A DNA stretch of 64,000 nt, taken from the NCBI RefSeq assembly GCF_004358755.1, contig NZ_SMZY01000005.1, forward strand, positions 1-64,000, in the 5' to 3' direction. This document shows, one piece after another, positions 8,121 through 19,049 of the stretch (position 1 is the stretch's first letter; each line of letters begins with the position of its first letter). The notes below the pieces were generated by a model. That model searched no databases, had not been told where the DNA came from, and worked only from the letters and a program-made list of their open reading frames with translations. This stretch comes from Peribacillus frigoritolerans (GTDB taxonomy: Bacteria > Bacillota > Bacilli > Bacillales > Bacillaceae). The translations under genes and the position numbers were made by a program.

Positions 8121-9568
8121 AGGTATTATTTGTTGTATCGGAATGTGTCCCTTTTGTAAAATCCGGAGGTCTGGCGGATGTTGCAGGGGCGCTGCCCAAG
8201 GAATTAAAGCGTCTTGGCACGGATATTCGAGTGATTTTGCCTAAATACGGTCAAATTCCGGAGCGATTCCGCTCAAAAATGAAAAAGATTAAAGATATTG
8301 TTGTTCCTGTCGGATGGAGACGCCAATATTGCGGAATCGAACAGCTGGAATTTGAGGGAATCACGTATTATTTCATTGATCATGAATATTATTTTAATCG
8401 TGACTCTTTGTATGGCCATTTTGATGATGGGGAGCGTTTCTCTTTTTTCTGCAGAGCGGTTCTGGATTCAATTAAAGCAGTCGAATTCCAGCCTGATGTG
8501 ATTCACTGCCATGATTGGCATACAGGCATGGTGCCATTCCTTTTAAAAGAAGAATACGCTTCTCAATCATTTTATGAAAATATGAAAGCGGTTTTTACGA
8601 TTCATAACCTGCAATTTCAGGGGATTTTCCCAAGAGATATCCTGCATGATTTACTTGGTCTTGATGACCGGTATTTTAATGCAGATCAATTGGAATTCCA
8701 TGGCTATGTGAACTTCATGAAAGCTGCTCTTGTTGCTTCAGATTTAATTACAACGGTAAGCCCAACTTACAAGAATGAGATCCAAACCCCGTATTTTGGC
8801 GAGCGGCTTGACGGGCTGCTGCGGGTGAAGGAAGCTTCCCTAGTGGGCATATTAAATGGAATTGATGATGCAATTTATAATCCGGGGGACGATCCATACA
8901 TAGCGTTTCCATATGATGAGCACTCAGTCAAAAACAAAGCAAAGAATAAAAAAGAGCTTCAGAAGATGTTTGGCCTTCCGGAAAAAGAGGATACGCCTCT
9001 TCTCACAATGGTCACTCGATTAACTCAGCAAAAGGGCCTTGATCTGGTCGAGCGAGTGCTGCATGAAATGCTTCAATCAGATATGCAGATTATCATCCTT
9101 GGTACCGGAGAGAAAAAGTTCGAGGATTTCTTCAGGCACATGGAGTGGCTGTATCCTGATAAGTGCAAAGCATACATAGGCTTTGATGAGCCGCTTGCAC
9201 ACCGCATTTATGCAGGCTCGGATTTCTTTTTAATGCCTTCTCAGTTTGAGCCATGCGGTCTTGGCCAGCTGATTGCTCTAAGATACGGATCGATTCCGAT
9301 TGTCAGAGAAACTGGCGGCCTGAATGATACCGTGACTTCTTACCGCGATGATACAGGTGAGGGGAACGGCTTTACGTTCACTAACTTCAATGCTCATGAT
9401 ATGATGAACACCGTTAACCGGGCATGCACGATTTATAAGAAAAAAACCATTTGGAACAGCCTTGTCAAAACAGCTATGAAAGAAGACTACAGTTGGGCGC
9501 AGTCTGCGTTTAAATACAACCAGCTTTATGCTGATTTAATGACTAGGAGTGGGAGTCATGTTCTCTAA
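8117..9568 (+). CDS. glgA: glycogen synthase (ADP-glucose)
   Basis: Extends alpha-1,4-glucan from ADP-glucose; GT5 family, GT-B fold. 483 aa, with the N-terminal KSGGLADV motif (K15) that binds ADP-glucose and the C-terminal [11 protein letters not shown] motif holding the acceptor-site glutamate. Starts with GTG at 8117 inside the glgD stop (GTGA overlap); typical for this operon. Its stop overlaps the glgP start by 11 bp. Confidence 0.97.
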   Translation: MKVLFVVSECVPFVKSGGLADVAGALPKELKRLGTDIRVILPKYGQIPERFRSKMKKIKDIVVPVGWRRQYCGIEQLEFEGITYYFIDHEYYFNRDSLYGHFDDGERFSFFCRAVLDSIKAVEFQPDVIHCHDWHTGMVPFLLKEEYASQSFYENMKAVFTIHNLQFQGIFPRDILHDLLGLDDRYFNADQLEFHGYVNFMKAALVASDLITTVSPTYKNEIQTPYFGERLDGLLRVKEASLVGILNGIDDAIYNPGDDPYIAFPYDEHSVKNKAKNKKELQKMFGLPEKEDTPLLTMVTRLTQQKGLDLVERVLHEMLQSDMQIIILGTGEKKFEDFFRHMEWLYPDKCKAYIGFDEPLAHRIYAGSDFFLMPSQFEPCGLGQLIALRYGSIPIVRETGGLNDTVTSYRDDTGEGNGFTFTNFNAHDMMNTVNRACTIYKKKTIWNSLVKTAMKEDYSWAQSAFKYNQLYADLMTRSGSHVL

Positions 9569-11966
9569 CAAAAATGAATTTAAAGACAGTTTTCTAAAGC
9601 GCTTGGAAATGAGTTATGGAAAGAAATTCGCTGAATCAACAAAACGTGATCAATACCAAACGCTTGGGAATATGGTGAGAGAACATATCAGCAGCAATTG
9701 GATCTCAACGAACGAATGGAACCGGGCAAGCAACAACAAGCAAGTTTATTACTTGTCAATTGAGTTCTTGCTTGGAAGGCTGCTTGGACAAAACCTTTTG
9801 AATTTGGGCATTCATGAAGTTGTGCTTGAAGGATTCGCTGATCTTGGAATCGATCTTGAGGAGATTGAAGAAAGTGAAGCAGATGCAGGGCTTGGCAATG
9901 GCGGTTTAGGCCGCCTTGCTGCTTGTTTTCTCGATTCGCTTGCTTCATTAAATTTACCTGGACATGGTCTCGGCATCAGGTATAAACATGGTCTTTTTGA
10001 CCAAAAGATTGTAGATGGCTATCAGGTGGAATTGCCTGAACAATGGCTAAGGCACGGAAATGTGTGGGAAGTCCGCAAGCCGGATCAGGCAATTGAGATT
10101 CCATTTTGGGGTAAGATTGAGCATTCACACGAAGATGGAAAGCTTGAATTCCGCCACGTTCAATCTGAGAATATTATGGCTGTACCTTATGATATGCCTG
10201 TCATTGGCTATGAAACAAGCACAGTTAATACATTAAGGCTGTGGAACGCTGAGCCGGCTCCAAATCCGCCTCACCACCGTGATGTGCTTGCTTATAAACG
10301 CGAAACAGAAGCAGTATCAGAGTTTTTATATCCGGATGATACACATGATGAAGGAAAGATTCTCAGGCTTAAACAGCAATATTTTCTAGTTTCTGCAAGC
10401 CTGCAGTCCATTGTGCGGTCATACCTTAAAAAGAATGATACCCTGCATGAATTTCATAAACATGTTGCCATCCATGTAAACGATACTCATCCCGTTCTTG
10501 CCATCCCGGAACTTATGAGAATTCTGCTTGATGAAGAGCATATGGAATGGGAAGAAGCATGGAATATTACGTTTAATACGATATCTTATACAAATCATAC
10601 GACTTTATCGGAAGCACTTGAAAAATGGCCTCTGCATATCTTTAAGCCGCTGCTTCCAAGAATCTATATGATTGTTGAAGAATTAAACGAGAGATTCTGC
10701 AAAGAATTATGGAATCGTTTCCCTGGAGACTGGAAGCGTATTGAAAATATGGCGATTATCGCTCACGGCGTCGTAAAAATGGCCCATTTAGCAATTGTAG
10801 GAAGCCACAGCGTCAATGGAGTTGCAAAGATCCATTCTGACATTTTGAAAAACCGTGAAATGAAACTGTTTCATCAAATTTATCCTCAAAAGTTTAACAA
10901 CAAAACAAATGGCATCACACACCGCAGATGGCTGATTAAAGCCAATCCAGAACTGACAAATCTCATTACCGAAACAATCGGAACCGACTGGATTAAAAAC
11001 CCTCACCTCATGATTGAACTAAAACGACATATCTATAATCCACTATTAAAAGAAGAATTTGCAGCCGTTAAACGGAAAAGAAAAGAGATTCTAGCAGATA
11101 TTATTGAAAAGAAAACGGGTATTTCCGTTGATAAACATTCAATCTTTGATGTTCAGGTGAAACGTCTTCATGCTTATAAACGCCAGCTCTTAAATGTGCT
11201 GCACATCATGTATCTGTATAACAGGCTGAAAGAGGATTCCAATTTTACGATTTATCCAAGGACGTTTATTTTTGGAGCAAAGGCATCCCCAGGCTATTAT
11301 TATGCTAAGAAAATCATTAAGCTTATTAACTCTCTTGCTGATAAAGTAAACAGTGATCCGAAAGTTTCAAAGATGATGAAAGTCATATTCATGGAAAACT
11401 ACAGGGTCTCACTTGCCGAGCATATCTTCCCTGCGACAGATGTCAGTGAACAAATCTCTACTGCCAGTAAAGAGGCGTCTGGAACAGGCAATATGAAATT
11501 CATGATGAACGGTGCGCTTACAATGGGAACATTGGACGGGGCGAATATTGAAATCTTAGAAGAAGTAGGAAAAGAGAACATCTTCACCTTTGGCTTAAAG
11601 GCTGATGAGGTTCTGAACTATTACGAAAATGGCGGATATCGTTCATCTGAATATTATCATCATGATCTGCGGATCAGACAAGTGGTTGATCAGCTCACAA
11701 ACGGATTCTTTCCTGATACCGAAGATGAGTTTGAAGCAATAAAAGATTCCCTTCTTTATGAAAATGATCATTACTTTGTACTGCGTGATTTTGCATCCTA
11801 TGTGGATGCTCAGGAACAGCTCGAAAAAGCCTACAAAAACCAGGATAAATGGCTTGAAAAAGCACTTCTTAATATTGCGCACTCAGGCTATTTCTCAAGT
11901 GACCGGACGATCCATGAGTATGCTGATGGCATTTGGGACATACAGCCGATTCCTGTAATTCATTAA
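9558..11966 (+). CDS. glgP: glycogen phosphorylase
   Basis: Releases glucose 1-phosphate from glycogen ends; GT35, pyridoxal-phosphate dependent. 802 aa (798 in B. subtilis). The PLP lysine is K647 in [10 protein letters not shown]. The ATG at 9558 is preferred over GTG at 9549 because TAGGAG sits 8 nt before it and the GTG lies on that site. Last gene of the operon, followed by a strong terminator. Confidence 0.97.
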   Translation: MFSNKNEFKDSFLKRLEMSYGKKFAESTKRDQYQTLGNMVREHISSNWISTNEWNRASNNKQVYYLSIEFLLGRLLGQNLLNLGIHEVVLEGFADLGIDLEEIEESEADAGLGNGGLGRLAACFLDSLASLNLPGHGLGIRYKHGLFDQKIVDGYQVELPEQWLRHGNVWEVRKPDQAIEIPFWGKIEHSHEDGKLEFRHVQSENIMAVPYDMPVIGYETSTVNTLRLWNAEPAPNPPHHRDVLAYKRETEAVSEFLYPDDTHDEGKILRLKQQYFLVSASLQSIVRSYLKKNDTLHEFHKHVAIHVNDTHPVLAIPELMRILLDEEHMEWEEAWNITFNTISYTNHTTLSEALEKWPLHIFKPLLPRIYMIVEELNERFCKELWNRFPGDWKRIENMAIIAHGVVKMAHLAIVGSHSVNGVAKIHSDILKNREMKLFHQIYPQKFNNKTNGITHRRWLIKANPELTNLITETIGTDWIKNPHLMIELKRHIYNPLLKEEFAAVKRKRKEILADIIEKKTGISVDKHSIFDVQVKRLHAYKRQLLNVLHIMYLYNRLKEDSNFTIYPRTFIFGAKASPGYYYAKKIIKLINSLADKVNSDPKVSKMMKVIFMENYRVSLAEHIFPATDVSEQISTASKEASGTGNMKFMMNGALTMGTLDGANIEILEEVGKENIFTFGLKADEVLNYYENGGYRSSEYYHHDLRIRQVVDQLTNGFFPDTEDEFEAIKDSLLYENDHYFVLRDFASYVDAQEQLEKAYKNQDKWLEKALLNIAHSGYFSSDRTIHEYADGIWDIQPIPVIH

Positions 11967-11972
11967 GTTTTT

Positions 11973-12000
11973 GAAAACCCGCTTATTGAGCGGGTTTTCT
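11973..12000 (+). terminator. terminator of the glg operon
   Basis: Stem GAAAACCCGCT / AGCGGGTTTTC with a 5-nt loop, 6 nt after the glgP stop. Confidence 0.88.
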
Positions 12001-12126
12001 GCTGTCTGAGTTTTGGGATTCCAACAAATCAGGTTAATTAGCATATATTGCAAACAAGTGAGAAAGCTGCTGCTTTGACAAAATCATATAAATTAAGATG
12101 GGATTGCCCAATAAGTCTCTAAAATG

Positions 12127-12169
12127 AAGCAGGGAGGAAAAACAAATGTTATTTCCTCCCTGCTTTTTT
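12127..12169 (+). terminator. second, orphan terminator-like hairpin
   Basis: Perfect 13-bp stem AGCAGGGAGGAAA / TTTCCTCCCTGCT with an 11-nt loop and T6 tail, 160 bp after glgP. No gene lies between it and the glg terminator. The interval holds TTGACA at ~12074, so a short untranslated RNA is conceivable but unproven. Confidence 0.7.
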
Positions 12170-12190
12170 AAGTAGACTCTATTCATAAAC

Positions 12191-12263
12191 TTTGTTGTTT
12201 TCAGACTACATGTTAAAAATCTTGAGCGGAAATGAACGGACAACATTAATTATTGAGAAAAAC
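12191..12263. mobile_element. MITE-like repeat, short internally deleted copy
   Basis: Shares TTGTTGTTTTCAGACTA and TTAAAAA on the left and GCGGAAATGAACGGACAACATT on the right with the copies at 2742 and 23625, but lacks the middle. Confidence 0.55.
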
Positions 12264-12302
12264 ATTTTTTCCGTAATTAGACTTTCTGAACAGCCCATCT
12301 TT

Positions 12303-13097
12303 TTAACGGTTATCCCCATCAAGCAATCGTCCAAGTCCGCCAAGGATGCTTCCTTCTCCTGAAGAGTGTCCGCCGGCACTTGGAGCATTTGCAAAAATAC
12401 GGTCGGCAAGACGGCTGAACGGAAGAGACTGCACCCATACAGTCCCAGGCCCTTGTACAGTTGCAAAAAATAATCCTTCACCGCCGAAAAAGGCCGTTTT
12501 AACTTTCCCGACATATTCGACATTGTAGTTAACGTCTCTCGTCATCGCGACAAGACAGCCTGTGTCCACTTTAAGACGTTCCCCGGGTGCAAGCTGCCGT
12601 TTATGTATCGTGCCTCCCGCATGCAAAAAGGCAAGACCGTCTCCTTCAAGCTTTTGCATAATGAATCCCTCGCCGCCGAAGAAGCCGGTTCCTAATTTTT
12701 TCTGAAAATCAATCCCGACTGAAACGCCTTTAGCAGCACATAGAAACGCATCTTTTTGGCAAACAACCTTGCCCTGCATTTCTTTTAAGTCGACAGGGAT
12801 GATCTTTCCTGGATAGGGAGCTGCAAATGACACCTGCTTTTTGCCTCCCGCTTTATTGGTAAAGACCGTCATAAATAAACTTTCTCCGGTAATGACACGC
12901 TTACCGGCACCTACTAAACGGCTCATTAAGCCTTTTTGCTCAGACCCATCTCCAAAGATGGTTTCCATATCAATGCCGTCATCCATCATCATCATTCCGC
13001 CGGCCTCGGCTACTACACTTTCACTTGGATCGAGCTCAATTTCAACAAACTGCATGTCATCTCCATAAATCGTGTAATCAATTTCGTGTGCGTTCAA
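12303..13097 (-). CDS. AIM24 / TIGR00266 family protein
   Basis: Glycine-rich beta-structured cytosolic protein of the AIM24 (TIGR00266) family; function unknown. 264 aa with family hallmarks: [23 protein letters not shown] at the N-terminus, two near-identical FFGGEG repeats (AFFGGEGL and GFFGGEGF), and LHAGGTI. The likely start is TTG at 13097, with AGAGGTG 6 nt upstream; the open frame continues upstream to 13487, but that part looks non-coding. Divergent from the SRPBCC gene at 13203; the ~100-bp gap must hold both promoters. Confidence 0.88.
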   Translation of the reverse strand: MNAHEIDYTIYGDDMQFVEIELDPSESVVAEAGGMMMMDDGIDMETIFGDGSEQKGLMSRLVGAGKRVITGESLFMTVFTNKAGGKKQVSFAAPYPGKIIPVDLKEMQGKVVCQKDAFLCAAKGVSVGIDFQKKLGTGFFGGEGFIMQKLEGDGLAFLHAGGTIHKRQLAPGERLKVDTGCLVAMTRDVNYNVEYVGKVKTAFFGGEGLFFATVQGPGTVWVQSLPFSRLADRIFANAPSAGGHSSGEGSILGGLGRLLDGDNR

Positions 13098-13202
13098 TAA
13101 GGTCACCTCTTTTCTTTTTTTGTAAACATTCGTCATTAAGGAAGAAAACCCTTCCGATTTCCATTTATAATGAAAGGAGTTCTTCATAAAGGAGATAAGC
13201 CT

Positions 13203-13655
13203 ATGCCTGTCATTAAAAACACCATTCTCATTAAAGCGCCAATTGAAGTCTGCTTCGACCTTGCAAGAAATGTAGAGGTTCATACGAGAACGACTGAGAA
13301 AACAAAAGAGAAAGCGGTTGGGGGTGTAACCACCGGGCTTCTTAAAGAAGGGGATACAGTAGAATGGGAGGCCGTTCACTTCAGTATTAAGCAAAGGCTG
13401 ACTGCCAAAATAACAGAAATGAACCGGCCTTATGAATTTAAAGATATCATGGTTAAAGGAGCTTTCAAGTCTTTCAATCATACACATACGTTTGCTCCTT
13501 CAGGTAATGAAACAGTGATGACTGACCGCTTTGAATATCAATCACCATTAGGATGTATAGGCAAAGCCGCAGATTTATTATTTTTAGAGAGGTATATGAA
13601 AAATTTTCTCTCGGACCGGGCGAAGGAACTAAAAAAAACCGCAGAAGCAAAATAA
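13203..13655 (+). CDS. SRPBCC (START-like) family protein
   Basis: 150-aa small-ligand-binding fold of the SRPBCC/polyketide-cyclase-like superfamily. [27 protein letters not shown] is the first strand and helix of that fold, and the tail [24 protein letters not shown] is the long C-terminal helix. No catalytic signature, so ligand and role are unknown. ATG at 13203 has AAAGGAGAT upstream; it replaces an in-frame ATG 11 codons earlier that lies before this ribosome site. Followed by its own terminator. Confidence 0.88.
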   Translation: MPVIKNTILIKAPIEVCFDLARNVEVHTRTTEKTKEKAVGGVTTGLLKEGDTVEWEAVHFSIKQRLTAKITEMNRPYEFKDIMVKGAFKSFNHTHTFAPSGNETVMTDRFEYQSPLGCIGKAADLLFLERYMKNFLSDRAKELKKTAEAK

Positions 13656-13684
13656 AACAGAGTCCCCTAGCGGGAACTCTGTTT
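13655..13684 (+). terminator. terminator
   Basis: Stem AAACAGAGT / AACTCTGTTT around CCCCTAGCGGG, directly after the SRPBCC gene. Confidence 0.75.
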
Positions 13685-13689
13685 AAGAT

Positions 13690-13784
13690 GAAATTTGCGC
13701 CTTGATGTATAGCGCCATCACCTAACTCCTCTGTCAGAACGGATCCGCCTTTAGGAGATAAACAGGGCGATTCCGCTTTTATTA
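13690..13784. repeat. GC-rich palindromic repeat, copy ending on yteA stop
   Basis: Shares TCAGAACGGATCCG and GCGATTCCGCTTTT with the copy at 40779. Its final TTA (13782-13784) is the TAA stop codon of the minus-strand yteA. Confidence 0.55.
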
Positions 13785-14525
13785 TTCACTATAAGGTTCC
13801 TTCTCTGATGCAGGAAGGTCACCGAAAGGAGTCATAATCCCTTCTTCATCAAGAGTATGTTCATACTGTCTATGCTGTATGTTTGGATACACGGTTACGT
13901 TCTTACCCTCGATATCTGTAGCTGCGAAGTTCTCATAATCTTCAACATACCCTGTGGGGTCATCGTTCTCCATATACACGTCATTGTAGGAATCAACAGG
14001 ATACTCCATGTCAGACGGAGTTTCAGAGTTGCCAAAGCGTTCTACATCTTGATATGAGTCTTCTGCATCATAGGCTTCAGAATCGCTTTCATCGTATTCG
14101 AATTGTCCAAATGCCGGCTCAAGAATGCTTTCCTCAATCGGTCTTGAACGGGAAATTGCCTGCTCCGGTGAATGTTCCTTGCAAGTTGTAGCAGTGGGAA
14201 GCACTTCAAGTCTTTCTTCTGGTATGTCAGTTCCGCATACTTCACAAACCCCGTAAGTTCCCTTTTCAATGGCTGCAAGTGCTCGGTTGATATCGCTTAA
14301 TTCTTCCTCAACATGCTCATTTAATGCAATATCTTTTTCACGTTCATAAAGCTCTGTGCCTTCATCACCAGGGTGGTTGTCATAACTTGAAAGCTCACCG
14401 GTAGAATCGTGCCCAAAGCTTTGCTCGAGCCCGAAATGTTTGTTTTCCTGCAGGTGCTGCTCAATTTCTGCTTTTCTTGCGTCAAGCTGTGAGCGAAAGG
14501 AAGCCATTTGACCGCTGTTAAGCAT
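13782..14525 (-). CDS. yteA: YteA family TraR/DksA-type zinc-finger protein
   Basis: Sporulation-associated protein of the YteA family. 247 aa. The N-terminal third is a charged helical region with MASFRSQLDARKAEIEQHL. A degenerate DksA-type finger follows at ~95-125: CEVCGTDIPEERLEVLPTA then TCKEH. The C-terminal half is acidic and low in complexity. The ATG at 14525 has AAGGAG 10 nt upstream; the GTG three codons earlier is too close to it. The stop codon lies in a repeat. Its exact function is not established. Confidence 0.87.
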   Translation of the reverse strand: MLNSGQMASFRSQLDARKAEIEQHLQENKHFGLEQSFGHDSTGELSSYDNHPGDEGTELYEREKDIALNEHVEEELSDINRALAAIEKGTYGVCEVCGTDIPEERLEVLPTATTCKEHSPEQAISRSRPIEESILEPAFGQFEYDESDSEAYDAEDSYQDVERFGNSETPSDMEYPVDSYNDVYMENDDPTGYVEDYENFAATDIEGKNVTVYPNIQHRQYEHTLDEEGIMTPFGDLPASEKEPYSE

Positions 14526-14611
14526 TCCGTTCACGCTCCTTCCTTAAGAAGTAATTTCTTCTTTTTTTAGTATGAACAGATTAAGGCAATTCATGATTGT
14601 AAATAATGTAC

Positions 14612-14639
14612 AAAAAAAACGGCCCGTCAAAGGACCGTG
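14612..14639 (-). terminator. terminator of menA
   Basis: On the minus strand ACGGTCC / GGGCCGT stem followed by T8, just after the menA stop. Confidence 0.75.
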
Positions 14640-14645
14640 TAAAGG

Positions 14646-15581
14646 TTAGATTGTGCTAATGAATAAACCAAGTGCGAGCAAGAAGCCGAATTGAATATTT
14701 GTCTGAGCAGTTGCTTTCATTGCAGGCATCATTTCAAGCGGAAGTGATTTGCCGACGAATTTTTTTACGGCACTGTATGCTTTAGGTGTGCTGATTAAGA
14801 CTAAAAGCGCCCAAAAGGACAAGTGGCCGAGTGCAATCATGATCAAGATGACCGCATATGAAGCAGCGAACATGGAAGCGAGGAAAATAATCGCTTTTTT
14901 GCGTCCAATCAGGATTGCCAGTGTTTTGCGCCCGTTTTCTTTATCGCCGTCGAGGTCGCGGATATTATTTGACAGCATGATGTTTCCAACCAGGAAAGCG
15001 ATCGGAATGGAAATAAGGATGCTGATCGGTGATATCGTACCAGTTTGAATGTAATAAGCAAGCAGAATAATAACCATGCCCATAAAGAAACCTGCAACAA
15101 GCTCCCCAAATGGAGTGTAGGCAATTGGCATAGGGCCTCCTGTATAAAAATAGCCGGTAGCCATGCAGATTAACCCAATAACAGCGATCCACCAAGTGGA
15201 GGTCATGCAAATATAAACACCTAAAAGTGCTGCGACGGCGAAGAATGCAAAGGCAAGGTTTAGAACCGTCCTTGGTTTCACACCGTTTCTTACAATTGCT
15301 CCGCCGATTCCGACAGAATTTTCATTATCAAGTCCGCGCTTGAAATCAAAATATTCATTAAACATATTGGTTGCAGCCTGAATTAAAATGGATGCAATCA
15401 GCATAGCTAGAAATAATAAGATATGAACCTGACCTTCATTTAAAGCAAGCACCGTACCGATCGTAACAGGAATAAAGGCGGCAGACAGTGTGTGCGGACG
15501 CAACAGCATCCACCATACTTTCCAGCTTTTATCCTTTTTGATGGAGGGCACATTTTGTGTAGTGTGTGATTGTGTATGCAT
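14646..15581 (-). CDS. menA: 1,4-dihydroxy-2-naphthoate polyprenyltransferase
   Basis: Attaches the polyprenyl tail to DHNA, giving demethylmenaquinone; integral membrane UbiA-family enzyme. 311 aa, about eight to nine hydrophobic segments. First aspartate motif NEYFDFKRGLD (~80) and second DLDGDKENGRKTLA (~215) bind prenyl diphosphate through Mg. ATG at 15581 has GGGGAG upstream. Divergent from menF, so the whole DHNA pathway and its prenylation step sit together; in B. subtilis menA is elsewhere. Confidence 0.95.
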   Translation of the reverse strand: MHTQSHTTQNVPSIKKDKSWKVWWMLLRPHTLSAAFIPVTIGTVLALNEGQVHILLFLAMLIASILIQAATNMFNEYFDFKRGLDNENSVGIGGAIVRNGVKPRTVLNLAFAFFAVAALLGVYICMTSTWWIAVIGLICMATGYFYTGGPMPIAYTPFGELVAGFFMGMVIILLAYYIQTGTISPISILISIPIAFLVGNIMLSNNIRDLDGDKENGRKTLAILIGRKKAIIFLASMFAASYAVILIMIALGHLSFWALLVLISTPKAYSAVKKFVGKSLPLEMMPAMKATAQTNIQFGFLLALGLFISTI

Positions 15582-15637
15582 CAAAGATTTCTCCCCTTTT
15601 TGTCAACCAAATGGAGCACGTTTGCTTCCCAGAATTA

Positions 15638-15666
15638 AGTGTAGGAAATTTACAATATTGTGTCAA
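15638..15666 (-). promoter_or_regulatory. SigA-type promoter of menA
   Basis: Minus strand TTGACA (15661-15666), 17-nt spacer, TACACT (15638-15643), about 57 bp before menA. Confidence 0.65.
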
Positions 15667-15814
15667 TCCTTTTACAAATGTTTGAACAATCATTTAATTC
15701 CCTGACCGGGAAATTTCTTCCGCGAGAGCTTTTGATTTTAATGTTGTCAGGGTAGTAATATAATAAGGATAATAGTCGTTATTTCTATTATACCATTTCT
15801 TTGTCCAAGTACTA

Positions 15815-15844
15815 TTGACACCTCTTTCCTCTGAGGTGTATCTT
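15815..15844 (+). promoter_or_regulatory. promoter of menFDHB
   Basis: TTGACA at 15815-15820, 18-nt spacer, TATCTT at 15839-15844. The spacer holds the small inverted repeat CCTC...GAGG. 37 bp before menF. Confidence 0.5.
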
Positions 15845-15880
15845 AATATAAGCGATTTTTCGGTTTTGGAGGGATTTCCA

Positions 15881-17305
15881 ATGATTACGGCATTAAAACA
15901 TACATTTACGGAGATTATGAAGCGTGCTTTGGAGGAAGCCAGACAGTTTGATAAACCGGTCATATTAAGTCAGGTCAAGCCGTTGAATGATTCAATGAAC
16001 CCCCTCCATTTTTATGCGGCTGGCGAGCGGCTTTTTTTAGGCGAGCGGTTTTATTGGGCAACTCCAGGTTCACGCTTTACAATTACAGGCTTGGGAAACG
16101 AATGCACAGTAGAGAATGATTCTGCTGAAAGCGATCGTTTCGGGCGGATTGAGTCTGATTGGAAACGCTTTAAAAAAATGGTGCATTATGAAGATGGTGC
16201 AAAATCTCATATAGGTACAGGCGCTTTATTATTCGGCGGTTTTTCTTTTGATCCGCATAACCGCAGAAACGAGCGCTGGAATAAATATCCTGAGGCGAAA
16301 TTCTTTTTGCCGTCGGTAATGCTTACAGTGAAAGACGGCGTTTCTTTTCTGACAATTAATCGTGTGATTAATCCTGATGATGATCTTGAATCATGTGCCA
16401 AGCATTTCACATCGATTGCGGGCGAAGTACTGACTGAAAAGGCAAGCACCGGGGGAGAGTCCGTGAACAATTACACTCTAAAAGAGGCGGATACGGGAAC
16501 ATGGCTTTCAGCTGTACAAAAAGCCACAGAATTAATTAAAAGCGGAGAGCTGGATAAAGTCGTGCTGGCACGTGAAGTACAGTTAGAGTATGATCACAAA
16601 ATTAATATCTATTCAACTTTAAGCAAACTGCAGACAGAGCAGCCTACAAGCTTTATCTTTTCTTTTGAAAATGGCCGGCAATCGTTCATTGGAGCAACAC
16701 CTGAACGTTTGATCAAAAAGGAAAACAGCAGGCTGCTTTCAACATGTCTTGCTGGTTCCATTAAAAGAGGGAAGAGCAAGCAAGAAGATACGGAGCTCGG
16801 AACAGAGCTTTTGAATGATGAAAAAAACCTGATTGAGCACGCGATTGTTGTGAAAATGATCAAAGATTCATTTGAAGAATACTGCAGTAAAGTTAAGGTT
16901 TCAGATCACCCGCAATTATTAAAAACGAAAAATATTCAGCATTTGTATACGCCGATTGAAGGATCAATGAAAGCAGGTTATTCTTTATTGAACTTAGTGG
17001 AGAAGCTCCATCCGACACCTGCCTTAGGCGGATATCCCAAAATGGCTGCTGTTGACATAATCAGAGAAATTGAACCTATGGACCGCGGCTGGTATGCCGG
17101 TCCAGTAGGCTGGCTTGATGCTGAAAACAACGGTGAGTTTGCAGTAGCCATCCGCTCCGGCTTAATTGAGGGCAAGCAGGCCATCCTGTTTGCAGGATGC
17201 GGAATTGTTGCAGAATCCGATCCTCAAATGGAATATCAGGAAACCCTGATTAAGCTGAAGCCGATGCTCTCTGCGCTGGGAGGAGTCAACCATGAGTGCA
17301 AATAA
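15881..17305 (+). CDS. menF: isochorismate synthase
   Basis: Converts chorismate to isochorismate, first step of menaquinone synthesis. 474 aa (B. subtilis 471). The C-terminal chorismate-binding domain has KVVLAREVQLEY, FIGATPERLI, HPTPALGGYPK and GEFAVAIRSGLI. The ATG at 15881 follows TTGGAGGG; 22 more in-frame codons upstream lie within the promoter and are rejected. The end overlaps menD by 14 bp. Confidence 0.96.
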   Translation: MITALKHTFTEIMKRALEEARQFDKPVILSQVKPLNDSMNPLHFYAAGERLFLGERFYWATPGSRFTITGLGNECTVENDSAESDRFGRIESDWKRFKKMVHYEDGAKSHIGTGALLFGGFSFDPHNRRNERWNKYPEAKFFLPSVMLTVKDGVSFLTINRVINPDDDLESCAKHFTSIAGEVLTEKASTGGESVNNYTLKEADTGTWLSAVQKATELIKSGELDKVVLAREVQLEYDHKINIYSTLSKLQTEQPTSFIFSFENGRQSFIGATPERLIKKENSRLLSTCLAGSIKRGKSKQEDTELGTELLNDEKNLIEHAIVVKMIKDSFEEYCSKVKVSDHPQLLKTKNIQHLYTPIEGSMKAGYSLLNLVEKLHPTPALGGYPKMAAVDIIREIEPMDRGWYAGPVGWLDAENNGEFAVAIRSGLIEGKQAILFAGCGIVAESDPQMEYQETLIKLKPMLSALGGVNHECK

Positions 17306-19049
17306 ATCTTTAACTCTTTATGCAGCAAGTTTCGTTGATGAATTAACTAAAGCGGGTGTCCGGGATGCAGTTATCAGCCCGGGTTCAAGGTCAACGCCTA
17401 TGGCCATGCTGATGGCTGAGCATCCTGATATCAACATTCATGTTCTGATTGACGAACGATCAGCAGGTTTTTTTGCCCTTGGCATGGCTAAGGTGCAGCA
17501 AAGACCTGTTGCATTGCTGTGTACATCAGGAACGGCAGCAGCTAATTATTATCCGGCAGTTGTTGAGGCATTCTATTCAAGAGTGCCTTTGCTTGTTTTA
17601 ACGGCAGACCGTCCGCACGAGCTTAGAGATGTGGGTGCACCGCAGGCAATCGATCAGCTGCATCTGTTCGGCCGCTATGCAAAATGGTTTGCTGATATGG
17701 CGATTCCGGAGCATACTGGTGAACTTCTTCATTATGGGAGAACAATGGCCGCACGTGCAGCGGGCAAAGCCATTTCTTCTCCATCCGGACCGGTTCATCT
17801 TAATTTTCCGTTCAGAGAACCTCTCGTACCTGATTTAGAATCTGAGGATTTATGGACAAGCTTGAATAGCCGTCCTAAACATGTTCAAGTAACAGCGGGT
17901 TCTTCCGTTATTGATGTTTCCGAAGTGCAGCGCTTAGCTGATCTCCTTTCAGACGAAAAAAAGGGATTGATTATATGCGGGGAACTTCGCGATCCTGATT
18001 TCGCGAAAGCGGCGGTTACCTTATCTTCTGTCCTGAAGTACCCGATTCTTGCTGATCCTCTTTCTAATTTAAGAACAGGTTCTCATGATCAATCATCTGT
18101 CATTGAATGCTATGATGCATTCATGAAGGATGAATACATAACAGAGCAGCTAAAGCCGCAAGTCATTATCCGGTTCGGAGCAATGCCGGTTTCAAAGCCG
18201 CTGTTTTTATTCTTGAAGAAAACGGCTGACATCCGTCAAATTGTTGTGGATGGACAAGGAGGCTGGCGGGAGCCGACCTTAATGGCTGCGGAAATGATTG
18301 AATGCAGAGAAAGCTGGCTGTGCAAGGAGCTTATCAAACAGGCCAAAGTGCGGGAAGATATGGATTGGCTACAGTCATGGCAGAAAGTAAATCTCATTTC
18401 GCGTGAGGTAGCAGGCTCTGCTGAAGACAAAGGCGGCGACTTGTTTGAAGGAAATGTTTTCCGTGAATTGCAGCAAGCACTTCCACAGAAGTGTCAGCTG
18501 ATTGCAGGGAACAGTATGCCTATTCGTGACCTGGATAATTATTTCCTTAACACGGAAAAGGACATTGAAGTATTTGCGAACCGCGGAGCGAATGGAATCG
18601 ATGGGATCGTATCAACAGCGCTTGGAATGAGTGCGGGTGCCGGCACAGATCATCCCACTTTTTTAGTCATCGGCGATTTATCTTTTTATCATGATATGAA
18701 TGGTCTGCTTGCTGCGAAAATGCACAAGCTCAATTTGACCATTATTCTTGTTAATAACGATGGGGGAGGCATCTTTTCGTTTCTTCCGCAGTCAAAAGAA
18801 GAAAAGCATTTTGAAACTTTATTCGGTACGCCATCAGGTCTTGATTTTAAACATGCTGCCGATCTATATGACGCTGCCTATACATTGCCTGCGACATGGG
18901 AAGAATTCCGGGCAGCAGTGTCAGATGCTGTCATTAAAAAAGGCTTAAATATCATAGAGGTGCGCACAAATCGTCAAACCCGTGTCAGTATTCATCGTGA
19001 ATTGATGAATCGTGTTTCCCAGGAAATAAGAGAGAAGATCTTAAAATGA
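17292..19049 (+). CDS. menD: SEPHCHC synthase
   Basis: Thiamine-diphosphate enzyme joining isochorismate and 2-oxoglutarate. 585 aa. The N-terminal domain has the conserved RDAVISPGSRSTPM and the glutamate in IDERSAGFFALGMAK. The C-terminal ThDP/Mg motif runs from GDLSFYHDMNGL to NNDGGGIFSFLP (~455-485). Start GAGTCAACCATG with GGAGG upstream; overlaps both menF and menH (ATGA), so translation is coupled. Confidence 0.97.
   Translation: MSANKSLTLYAASFVDELTKAGVRDAVISPGSRSTPMAMLMAEHPDINIHVLIDERSAGFFALGMAKVQQRPVALLCTSGTAAANYYPAVVEAFYSRVPLLVLTADRPHELRDVGAPQAIDQLHLFGRYAKWFADMAIPEHTGELLHYGRTMAARAAGKAISSPSGPVHLNFPFREPLVPDLESEDLWTSLNSRPKHVQVTAGSSVIDVSEVQRLADLLSDEKKGLIICGELRDPDFAKAAVTLSSVLKYPILADPLSNLRTGSHDQSSVIECYDAFMKDEYITEQLKPQVIIRFGAMPVSKPLFLFLKKTADIRQIVVDGQGGWREPTLMAAEMIECRESWLCKELIKQAKVREDMDWLQSWQKVNLISREVAGSAEDKGGDLFEGNVFRELQQALPQKCQLIAGNSMPIRDLDNYFLNTEKDIEVFANRGANGIDGIVSTALGMSAGAGTDHPTFLVIGDLSFYHDMNGLLAAKMHKLNLTIILVNNDGGGIFSFLPQSKEEKHFETLFGTPSGLDFKHAADLYDAAYTLPATWEEFRAAVSDAVIKKGLNIIEVRTNRQTRVSIHRELMNRVSQEIREKILK

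Noticed and set aside
12346-12528. Plus-strand gene within the AIM24-like gene
   Set aside because: It is a shadow frame of a well-supported minus-strand protein, with no ribosome site.
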